Of a stretch of DNA of 64,000 nucleotides, positions 55,600-64,000 are shown piece after piece. Origin of the DNA: Breviolum minutum Mf 1.05b.01. Taxonomy: Eukaryota; Sar; Dinophyceae; Suessiales; Symbiodiniaceae. Below the pieces are notes generated by a model. It was not told where the DNA came from and ran no database searches. It saw only the letters and a list, made by a program, of their open reading frames with translations. Position numbers and translations under genes: made by a program. The first letter of the stretch is position 1. Every line of letters begins with the position of its first letter. The DNA lies in assembly GCA_000507305.1 (NCBI GenBank), contig DF239119.1, positions 134,696 to 198,695 of the forward strand, read 5' to 3'.

Positions 55600-56370
55600 G
55601 TTATACAACCCCCTCCCTGAATCATTAGACCGTAAAACTTGAGTGCAGCGGGGTGAACGAAAGCTGGGAAAAGTAAAGGGAGTACCTCAAGAAGCCCAGG
55701 ATGGTGAGGATGATGCGGAGAATAAGGAGGAGGATGATGCGGATGGGGAGGATGATGAGGAGAATGANACATATTTTGCTTTAAAGCAAAGGAAACTCCA
55801 GCTGGAAAAATCCAGCTTTCGTGACATCAGAATAAGAATGACAAGTTGGTTTTTTTGTTAGTTTCAGGGAAAACAACAGGTGGTAGGTAGCATGCAACTA
55901 AGTCAGAAGGCTGCCCTTTTAAGCTTCTAATCATGTGGCGCCGATTGATGAAATATGATACGACCTCTCACCAGAACCGCATTGGAGGTGGTTCGAAACT
56001 GCCCGTTAATTTCACGAGTGCCTTGCCAGAAAAGGAAAGGATGTGCCAAGAGGACCAACATTACAACGAATGAAAAAAGATTACAACGAATGAACCTTAC
56101 AAACCTACCAAATCATCGACATGAATCATGTTCACCATGAAAAATATCATCATTATCCAGCTATCGGGGGATAAAGAAAACACCCCTGAAAACTAACCAT
56201 CGACCTTAAAAATTGATGGTGAGGCCACCATTTTCAGGTGCCAGGTGCCATATGAGTTTTTGGGGGTGCATCTATAAATATACACCACTTGAACAAGCCG
56301 ATTTCTTCAATGCTTGGATACCAAAAAGGGTGGTGGAAGGATTCCCCCGATATCAAGCACCTTTTTGTCT
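55600..56370. other. Low-complexity acidic-coding tract and exon-like island
   Basis: A gaggatgatg-type tract lies at 55695-55770 (with one N at 55768). On the minus strand a 55-nt segment between CTGGCAAG|GCACTC and TTCTG|GTGAGA (about 55970-56025) has both splice signals and may be an exon of the SET gene. An imperfect inverted repeat is at 56184-56268. Confidence 0.35.
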
Positions 56371-56479
56371 CCATGGGTGTTTCCAAAAATAGGGGTACCC
56401 CAAAGTGGATGGTTTATAGTGGAAAACCCTATTAAAATCGATGATTTGGGGGTACCATTATTTTTGGAAACCCCCATGG
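56371..56479. mobile_element. Element family A, copy 1 (TIR GGTGTTTCCAAAAATA)
   Basis: Ends 'ccatgggtgtttccaaaaat' and 'atttttggaaacccccatgg'. Internal 'ggatggtttata' matches copy 2 at 60844. Confidence 0.8.
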
Positions 56480-56886
56480 AACCGGAATCATCTTTCAAAC
56501 CAACTTGAAGGGTCATTTCACCTAACCGCTCCGAACCTGTCAAGTTGTCATGTCACCTAAGGGGTGGAGATGCCCAGAGTTGCTCCCTTCAAGGGGAATA
56601 ACCTGAAGTCGAAAAAAACTCCCATCATTTCCAACCACCAACTTCCAACCAAAATGCTTCAAAAACTCATGTTCAAATCAAAACAAATTGCCAACTTGAT
56701 TCTAGTTCAGATATAAATATGTTATTTTACACATCGATCTGGGCAAATCACTGTAATTACTAAACCTGAATTAAGGGGATTTGGGGGGGGGATTCCCTTA
56801 CTATTCACCACCATTTTAAAGTGACCAACCCGCTGAGGTTGCTATAATTTGCTCAGGAATCGTGTTTTTCAACATATTCATACGTC

Positions 56887-57010
56887 GTTGATGCGTCAGA
56901 AATCCCAAGGCCAACCACCTTTTGGATGATTTTGAAACCCGTCGTAAATCATGGTAGATAAACTACCCTTCCCTCAACTGGTGAGTTTACCAGATTTCTG
57001 AACCCTCAAC
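56887..57010. mobile_element. Element family C, copy 5, next to a coding stretch
   Basis: Ends 'gttgatgcgtcagaaatccc' and 'gatttctgaaccctcaac', internal 'ggtagataaactaccc'. On the minus strand the open, GC-rich stretch 57086-57011 (WIGEFLKCWAAREAEPVEVA) runs directly into GATACT|GTTGAGG, the element terminus. Confidence 0.75.
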
Positions 57011-57086
57011 AGTATCGCAACCTTCAGCAACTTCGACCGGCTCCGCTTCCCGAGCCGCCCAGCACTTCAGGAATTCTCCGATCCAC
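57011..57086 (-). other. Putative exon of the SET-gene region
   Basis: The acceptor CACCTCAG|GTGG-type boundary (AG|GTGGATCGG) opens a GC-rich minus-strand frame, WIGEFLKCWAAREAEPVEVA, followed by EGCDT up to the element. It probably belongs to the SET gene but has no diagnostic motif. Confidence 0.4.
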
Positions 57087-57785
57087 CTGAGGAAAAAAAA
57101 CGGATCGGACATCCCGCACCTGGCCATGGAATGTGGAACCGTTATGGAACAGACATATGAAAATTAGAAAAAACGGATAAGTGGCCCAAAGCTCTCATTT
57201 TACTAATCGTGCGTTTTCTGGCATCAGCGATTTATTTGAAGAATGTCAACATCAAATAAGAGCAAACCTGTAAAAAAAAAGTAAATTTTTGCAACAAATC
57301 AGTAGGTGAATGATGAACAAGAAAAGATTTTGTCCATCAACAGTTTCCGTCAAGAATTCATTGGTTCTTATGAAATGAATCGCTTGGTCACATGATGGGC
57401 ACATGCTTCGAATATGCTTAGCCATCTATATTAACCACCAATCCATCGCTAACTCACTACAATTCACTACACACAAACTGGAGAAAAAATGGGTCTTGAA
57501 GAGTGCATGTCTTGACCCTTGGATGAAATCCCCAAGTCTATGAACCATGGTGAAACGAAATGGAATAAAATTCATTACTGGTCAAATTACACCCCCCTAA
57601 CGTACCCCCGTCAGAAACAAGGGTTTAATAAGGCATTAGTAAGGGAAACCAATTTTTTTTATGCCCTTAATAAGGCCTTAATTCTGGGGGGGTAGCTTAG
57701 CTAGCCATCAAAAATTGGGTGGGTGAAGTCTTTACTCCCAATTTTAAGACTGATTCATAAATACATATGTATATGACATACTAAC

Positions 57786-57873
57786 ATATCCTCCCTAAAA
57801 CTAACATGGCCCCTCAAGGAAAGTAATCTTCCAACCATCCATTTTCACGAGCCATGTTAGTTTCAGGGAGGGT
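57786..57873. mobile_element. Element family E, copy 3
   Basis: Ends 'atcctccctaaaactaacat' and 'atgttagtttcagggagggt'. Confidence 0.75.
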
Positions 57874-58279
57874 AACTCACAAATTTCAGCAGGAAAAATG
57901 AAGCATCATCCCCCGGATTACCCGACCTGCATCTCTACGGAGACTGCGCGACTATCAAACAAACACCTCCGACAAGGGTGAAACACAAAGGGGTAACAGG
58001 TGGTGATGTAGCAAAAAACACTTGAAACAATGAATACTTCAACAAAACGATACCAGAAAAGGAAATTGACTGCATTATGTATGCACTTCATAGACATATG
58101 ATAAAGCATACAAAATGGATATATAATCTGAACCAATCCTTTTTTTTGTTGAATGCTGCTCTCAATCAATTTCTTCTCCAAGCTCTACTCCGCTCCAACT
58201 TTCAAAAACGGCTCCAACCAACTGCTCTGTACATCCGCAAAAAAAATGGCCTGAAACAAAGATAGCTTTGTCCTTCTGT

Positions 58280-58300
58280 TGTTGTTGTTGTTGTTGTTGC

Positions 58301-58331
<31 letters not shown>

Positions 58332-58390
58332 GGTGTTGTTGTTGTTGTTGTTGTTGCTGTTGCTGCTGTTGTTGTTGTTGCTGTTGTTGN
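58280..58390. repeat. (TTG/CTG)n repeat
   Basis: An interrupted triplet run with an internal GGT stretch and one N at 58390, read as poly-Gln/His on the minus strand. Flanking minus-strand residues (e.g. CGCTEQLVGAVFESWSG) look coding, so part may be exonic. Confidence 0.9.
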
Positions 58391-58436
58391 GTTGTTTCAA
58401 CCAATTCCTCCCCCTAGTGGATTTATTTTAAACGCA

Positions 58437-58528
58437 GTTTCGGCAACGTTGGAGGTCACCAAAGCGGTCATGGGCCTCGCCCAAAGAAGATCATCAAAGT
58501 TGATGGGTCCAACAGCAAAGCGCTCAGC
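58437..58528 (-). CDS. Putative upstream SET-gene exon
   Basis: The acceptor CTTTAG|GCTGAG opens a minus-strand frame, AERFAVGPINFDDLLWARPM followed by TALVTSNVAE. The spacing of F, W-A and V-T-S resembles the F.WA...V.SR segment that precedes the Asn-His motif in LSMT-type SET domains. The donor is uncertain (TTTG|GTGACC is one candidate). Confidence 0.4.
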
Positions 58529-58731
58529 CTAAAGAGTGGCCGTTGGGACTCTGGGGTTGGCAGGATGTAGATTGAAGAATTCAATATCACCTTTCTAAAC
58601 GATATATATCTCTGAGCAAAGAAATAAAGAACTTTTTCCAGGCACATTTCATTCAACGGAAATGTGAACAAAACCATAACACACCACACCTTACCCCTCT
58701 ATAATATAAAGTCAGCTATTTTTAGCTCGGG

Positions 58732-58893
58732 CTACAACTTGTAGCCGTTTGCGCTGGATACAAACACAGTCCTCTTTGGAGTAGTGAACACAACCGTCAT
58801 CCATTCATCCTGCCTCTGATAAGCGCGAAAGACTTTGGGAGACCTGCCACTCCCCGAACTGTGAGGGTCGACCCTTTGGGAAGGACCCACCAT
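58732..58893 (-). other. Short ORF or exon, 53 codons
   Basis: ATG at 58893, TAG at 58734-58732, reading e.g. MVGPSQRVDPHSSGSGRSPK and VFTTPKRTVFVSSANG. Composition is protein-like but a second frame is also open at the start. It may be a 5' exon of the SET gene or a small gene. Confidence 0.3.
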
Positions 58894-59237
58894 GTTTGGG
58901 ATTCATGAACCCTCAGTCCCTTCTATTAATTCACGCCATAACCACTTCACCTTCCCGAATAAACAAGGTTTATTCAGCAAACAGCAAAATGAAGTCAATA
59001 AATGTTGCAAGAACTTTTGGGGAAATCCATCTGCCTGGTTGTTTTCCATGGATTTCCCAAGATCCCGGCATTTCTACGGATATACTTTCGGAAAATCATT
59101 CGTTCATCCTGCAACGCAAACAGGAGCTACACAAATAAAACTGACGGCGCTCGACTGCCCGTTGCCTCTCGAGAAAGATCCCAAAGACTTTTCAAGGTCT
59201 CCTGCGATGGTGTTTTTTGTCACCAATCTGGCCAATT

Positions 59238-59353
59238 ACCCCCCACCCCACCGAAAATCAAAATCAACATGTCCCCTGAAAAGGAACTATTTCAAAAGGA
59301 AAAATACGTCCAACCATCGTTTTTCAGGGGACATGTTGGTTTTTGGGGGGAGT
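59238..59353. mobile_element. Element family E-like copy (TIR with CAACATGTCCCCTGAAAA)
   Basis: 'caacatgtcccctgaaaa' at the left is matched by 'ttttcaggggacatgttg' at the right, within C-rich/G-rich outer ends ('taccccccac', 'ggggggagta'). Confidence 0.75.
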
Positions 59354-60022
59354 ATCAGCTTGACATTCGGTTGATGAACCAATGTAGTGAAGACCCAAAT
59401 GAGTGTAAGGACTCTGTGTTTAGTGCTTTAGGGTTGGGGAAAATTAAATTTGCAAGACATTAATTCAGGCTTAGACTTCGGAATATATTACATACAGTAT
59501 TGAAGATCCCAAGTTCCAACTCAAGAATCTATCCCTTCTGTCCTGTCCCTTTTAAGGCCAGGCAATTTTCCCCCCTGGTATATCACTGTGAATAGCAGAA
59601 AAAGGTTTTTGTTAACCTTGAGTCTCTTTGAAAACAAATCCCTTTAGGTGTATTCTGGGGATTGCATTTAGGATTCAATATATCCTTTGGAGGTTGAGGT
59701 TAGTGATGTCATCATCAATGAAAACAGCTTTGAAGGCTTTGAAGGCATACCACATCCACTGCAGAACTTTCGCTGAAAACCTTGTTTTGGGATGTTTTGG
59801 GTATGGAAAAACATGTGATTAGGGCGACGAAAGTAGGGAATGACGAAAGGATCTTTTATATTTATATAGATATCATATATCCAAAAACATGTACAAAAAC
59901 ATATGTATAAATATATATACCGGTAGATCATATATGGATTCACAAAATCCTCATTCCTATTACAAGGTCACACCCCCAAAAAAAAGCCAAAGGCCCATGA
60001 ATGGCACACCTTTTTTGTGTTT

Positions 60023-62666
60023 TCAAAGCTTTTGGAGATTGCCATAGTTTCCCTTCATCTCATCTCGCACGTCGGCCAGTTTGGCAGATAGATTCGGAAG
60101 ATCCGTCAAGGATCGGAGGCTCGGAAGCCGCGAACATAACCTGGGGCCGTTGGGTTCCCTCAAACCGTTTCGAACAAGGCGCCAGGGTCGTTGTAGATTC
60201 CACCAGGAACCCGGGAACCTCAAAAAAAAAAGATTTGTATGCATTACATGGATTGTTTGTCAGGGACGAACCATCCATCATTACCATATGGAGTTTGTTT
60301 CACCAAAGCTCCATTTAAAAGATGTTTAAAGTGGATCGAATAAAAATTCTTTGTAAAGAAGGTGCCTGGTCTATTGTATCACAATTTGATATAAATTATA
60401 TATTTATATGTAGGAATTGGTCCTTCGAAACCAATTACCAATGGATAACCTTTGTCATCGCTAAATCCAATCTTTGCCACGTTGTTTGGTGGAGGACAGC
60501 TCTTGGTTGCTACCGTCCAAAGTTTCCTTCAAGCACAGCATAAAAAAAAATTAATGTATTCACACATCGTCAGTGTATTTGGGGTAATGTTCCCATGTGT
60601 ATGACATTATTTGCTTCTAAGCCCATACTTCTCCCTCAAAGCCAGCCTTTAGGAACCATTCATCAAGGCACTCACGAAAGTACTGTGGATCTGCTTGCGG
60701 ACTCTCTGCGAAGCTCACGAACTTGGACTGAAACTCTTCGGGACCCAACACCGATGCCAATAATAACCTGGTTTTGGTGGTTGGTGAACTCACCAAACCC
60801 AGGACTGAACAAATAGGCCGCAAAGTCAAATTGGAAATCTCTTCCCCTATTCGGGTGTTTCCAAAAATAAGGGTACCCCCAAATCATCAATTTTAATAAG
60901 GTTTTCCATTATAAACCATCCATTTTGGGGTACCCCTACTTTTGGAAACACCCGAATAGGGGCAAAATTTTTCAAAAAAACATGTTGAAACCACCAGCTA
61001 GTAACTCTTCTTCTGAGGTCGTCGACGAAAAGCTGAACCATTGGCCAACGCTGCGACGAAAGAAAAAGATACGGCCTTTGGTGGCAGAAATCACCGGTTC
61101 GCTGTCTCTCAGTTGAAGTGAGAGAAGCTCCTGGCCGAATCTGAATCTAAGGGAGTCGAATATTGTCAGGCTGGCAATTTGTTGGGGATGATGATGTTTG
61201 AAATATTTTGAAATGGTCTCCAATGTACAGTGGCCAATACTTCCTAGGTCTACAGTAGCCACTCAGTATCTCATTTTTGTATCTCCAGTTACTGCCTTCC
61301 GTACGTCACCCCAAAAAGATTCTCGCTGTATGTTTTGAAACGTATGAAATTATGCAGCGTGTGTAAAAGGATACCATGCAAGCCGGCACCCCTCCATGTT
61401 GTCAGTCCGGTGCCTGCGGCTGGCACAAATGTGCAATGCTTGTTTCGCACAGCATGGCCTAAAAGGGTGAAAAAAAAGGAAACTGCGGTGGTTGATTCAC
61501 ACAGGTTTTTGTTGGGATCATCATCCCACCCAAAAAGTGTTTCCTTGGGATGATTCCAGGGAAGCACAGTTGTAACAGATTGGATGATTTGGTCAACTTT
61601 TTAATGGGTTGAGATGCATATATTCTCCAAGCATGGCTACAAGTTATAAGTTTACTTTAAGTCCAAGTGATCCAAGTACCCAACGCATTTTGATGGGTAG
61701 AGACAACTGAGAGACATGCTTTCGGATTTTATGGGTTGGTCAGAGACTGCACTCAGAACTTCATTGGATCTTAGAACTGCCTCGCTGATCATATCATCGT
61801 TATCCGCCGTTATCCATTATAAAGAAAAACAGAGGACCAGAGATTAGTAGAGAAACTGGAAAATTGTGAAACCAGACTAACTTGGTACGCTTCCACCCAT
61901 GACCATGACCCTTCGAAGGGGCCTGATGGTCAAAGACCAATATCCTTGCATCACGCAATAAAACCGCCATGTATCCTGCATTGGTCACCACCTGTGCGGC
62001 TTTTTGAAAAACACTGGATGATGTGGAATCCGAGAATGGGGGTTGAATTGTTCGATGAAAATTATGGTAGAAAGTCTTCCACAAAGAAAAGATGGAATGT
62101 CAAAAAAACTACCTGGAACCAACCGAAACATCGATGTTTAAATGGTTGTTTCAATTGGATGATTCCAAATCTTTACACAAGAAGTGGTTGTCCAACCAAA
62201 CATCCATCTTAACTGGTTGTTTCGGGTTCCCGGTACATATTACTACCAGAATGATTGTGAAGCCAGAACCTTGCGGGACAACATCCACTCAAAAGAGATG
62301 TATCCTAAAAATGCCATCATCCCGTCAATCAAAAAATGAGCATGCTTACTCTTTCGTTTTAAACCCATATTGAAGAAAAGCTCAAAAAAGACAAAACCGG
62401 TTTCAAAAACACGAATCTCACGGAATAGCTGCCACAACAACTTAACAACCACACAGTTCCATTTTCCAAAAAAAAAACTCTGCCTTTAGGGGTTGAAGTT
62501 GTTTCACTGCTTTGGAAACCACTTCCAATTCCTGAGAGGTCGAAAACTTCACCGCCACCGCGGTAGGCACATCCGCCAGTGGTGCCCCGGTAGCCGTAAG
62601 GTCGGGTCCCGCAGGTGCGGTCAGAAGTGTGGGCGTGATGCGTTTGCGCTTGCGGACAGCTGCCAT
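60023..62666 (-). CDS. Multi-exon gene with GC-AG introns, product unknown
   Basis: Exon 1 is 62666-62484 (MAAVRKRKRITPTLLTAPAG..., 61 codons), exon 2 is 61991-61882 (VVTNAGYMAVLLRDARILVF...) and exon 3 starts at 61784 (EAVLRSNEVLSAVSDQPIKS...). These join in phase (0, then 2). Further likely exons: 61458-61296 (TGLTTWRGAGLHGILLHTLH), about 61190-61010, 60767-60647 (LGPEEFQSKFVSFAESPQAD) and about 60219-60023 with an in-frame stop. Donors of exon 1 (CTAAAG|GCAGAG), 61296 (GGAAG|GCAGTA) and 60647 (CTAAAG|GCTGGC) are GC. The basic N-terminus (RKRKR) could be a nuclear signal. No domain recognised. It could be the 5' part of the same transcription unit as the SET gene, since the strand and direction agree. 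Confidence 0.5.
60769..61003. mobile_element. Element family B, copy 3, split by a family A element
   Basis: Outer ends 'ggttttggtggttggtgaac' and 'gttgaaaccaccagctagta' are family B, and 'gtcaaattgg' is inside. The middle (60844-60962) is a complete family A element. The outer element abuts the exon boundary at 60767 (AACCAG|GTTATT). Confidence 0.75.
60844..60962. mobile_element. Element family A, copy 2, nested in family B
   Basis: A perfect terminal repeat of about 28 bp ('cccctattcgggtgtttcca' with complement 'tggaaacacccgaatagggg'). Its interior is the reverse complement of copy 1. Confidence 0.85.
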
Positions 62667-62679
62667 GGCGCATTTTCTG

Positions 62680-64000
62680 AGTTTTTTGTTATAACGGAGA
62701 GAACAAAAGGAATTGATGCAGTTGTTGTTGAATCGTTGTCTTTTCTAAAAATGGATCTTTAGTGAAATACCGATGATGAAAAAGAAAGAATAAAAGTTGC
62801 TTATACGTACATTGTACATCATTGTACATGTTTTTGGACAATTTTGAAGCGTTTGCCTTGGATGATTTTGAAGACCTTTGAAATTTCATGAAAATGGAGG
62901 AAAGGCATGGAAGGAAGCAGCGTATTCCGTGGATTCCCGCACTAGATTCTGCTGGGTTCCATCGTGGAATAGCACATTGATCATTGATATTATACATTCA
63001 TTCATGAAGAAATACAAGAGTTCGCAAAATTTTGTCAATGTCACCCTGGATCTAGCCCCGGACCCAGTAACAGTCACCACCAGGACTGTTACATTCTTAG
63101 CAAGGGATCCCAATAAACACCCTCATTTGCCACTGTTACAGGGTGAGGGATAGATCCAAATGTCACAAGGAAAAAGGGAAAAAAAAAAACATGTTGGGGT
63201 ACCAGAATTTTCCGCTATAAACGGCCAAGAATAGATTCTAGATCCCCCTTGAATGATGCTCAGGTTCTACATTTTATAGAGGATCATTGGCGGGTGATGA
63301 CTCTAGCATCAGATGTTTTTTTGCCCTTGGATTCTTGGCTGCCGCCACAGCACTGGAAAATCAGTGGATTTCGTGAAGGTTAAAAAAACGGTTCCCCTCT
63401 TTAAAAAATGAATCGATTCTATTATTTACCCACTGTTTTCCAAGGTTTTGGCAACCCCCCAAGTGATATGTATTATAATGACCTTTCATATTACGTTTAC
63501 AGAAAAAAAACACCCAGTGATTCACAACTTGGCGTCAAAAAAAAATCCAACTCAGAACTTCTAACAAACTTCCAGGATTCTTTTTCAAAACCATTTAAGG
63601 GCAAAATTAGCATAAGTTTCTCCAAAATACTCTTGGAATGACCCTAGAAATCAAGAAAATTCCCGTTTCCTTCAGGCCCACTTTTTGGGGGGCTGGAAAT
63701 CTGTTCCTCGTGAGTGACTTCCTTCAAAATTCTCCCAGTGTCTTTGTTAGACTTTGCACCTCACCTCTGCCTCTACTAACTCTACAAAATTTGCTGGGCC
63801 AAAACGGGTTGATGGATAAAATTCCTTCCACCAGGACCAGTTCATATGGCTGAGATGGTGAAGATGCCCAATTTGTTTTGTGTAGATTGCTTAGTAATTA
63901 CCGTGCTCTGGGCATCCTAAACTGATTAATCAGATGTTCCCCATACTCAGAATAGAAGGGTGCTTCACCCAGTGATTTCCAGGAATTTTGTTCTTAATTC
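62680..64000. other. No gene recognised
   Basis: This region is upstream of the 62.67-kb start on the minus strand. It contains a short inverted pair near 63050-63145 ('ccctggatctagcc...agggtgagggatag'), element family H copy 2, and AT-rich sequence to the right edge. Confidence 0.35.
63242..63300. mobile_element. Element family H, copy 2
   Basis: 'tcccccttgaatgatgctca' with 'atagaggatcattggcgggt' matches the copy at 30319. Confidence 0.5.

Noticed and set aside
58162-58404. Poly-Gln protein on the minus strand
   Set aside because: Two frames are equally open through the triplet run, and N is included. At most the flanks are exonic.
1-64000. tRNA, rRNA, spliced-leader RNA or U-snRNA genes
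   Set aside because: I looked for conserved cores on both strands by eye and found none. Only the 12-base leader match at 43684 was seen, and it is not a gene.

Overview
The window looks like nuclear DNA of a dinoflagellate, probably from the symbiodiniacean/Suessiales part of the tree. The species cannot be fixed from the sequence. The evidence: genes are cut into many short exons; intron donors include GT, GC and one apparent GA, while most acceptors read AG|G; large proteins carry short internal repeats (141-bp lipase repeats, paired-exon kelch modules, 90-bp repeats in a J-domain protein); there is a retroelement with a tyrosine recombinase and a cytosine-methyltransferase-like domain; and minisatellites and inverted-repeat elements fill most of the rest. 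No rRNA, tRNA, CRISPR array or bacterial operon was seen.

Layout. 1-1.8 kb: 3' part of a minus-strand class 3 lipase with N-terminal 47-residue repeats, running off the left edge. 4.4-8.5 kb: a His/Pro-rich exon, exon-like islands, and a small three-exon gene whose splice phases fit exactly (113 aa, start resembling an organelle presequence). 9.2-15.4 kb: a minus-strand tyrosine-recombinase (DIRS-like) retroelement with Gag-like, RT, RNase H, methyltransferase-like and recombinase parts, broken by frameshifts. 16.7 kb: a 54-aa single-span membrane protein. 17.6-20.4 kb: four minisatellite blocks around one unassigned ORF. 21.0-24.6 kb: six in-phase kelch modules, each made of two exons, with a recent internal duplication and an 832-bp insertion in one intron. 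25.4-27.2 kb: three more simple-repeat tracts.

From about 27 kb the character changes. The right 37 kb is rich in A/T runs and short (85-150 bp) terminal-inverted-repeat elements in at least seven families, among exon islands. Four genes are recognisable there: a single-exon J-domain protein (46.4-49.0 kb), a two-exon Arf GTPase (50.6-51.3 kb), a multi-exon SET-domain protein lysine methyltransferase of the Rubisco-LSMT/SETD type (52.0-54.8 kb, probably starting further upstream), and a multi-exon gene of unknown function (60.0-62.7 kb). All four are on the minus strand.

The observation with most potential is that some of these short elements appear to be the introns. In the SET gene, one intron begins inside the terminal repeat of a family-B element and is nearly filled by it. 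Another family-B element fills an intron at 60.8-61.0 kb and has itself been invaded by a family-A element. This is the expected signature of introners, transposon families that create introns, caught in several families within one locus. The second most interesting item is the tyrosine-recombinase retroelement carrying a C5-methyltransferase-like domain.
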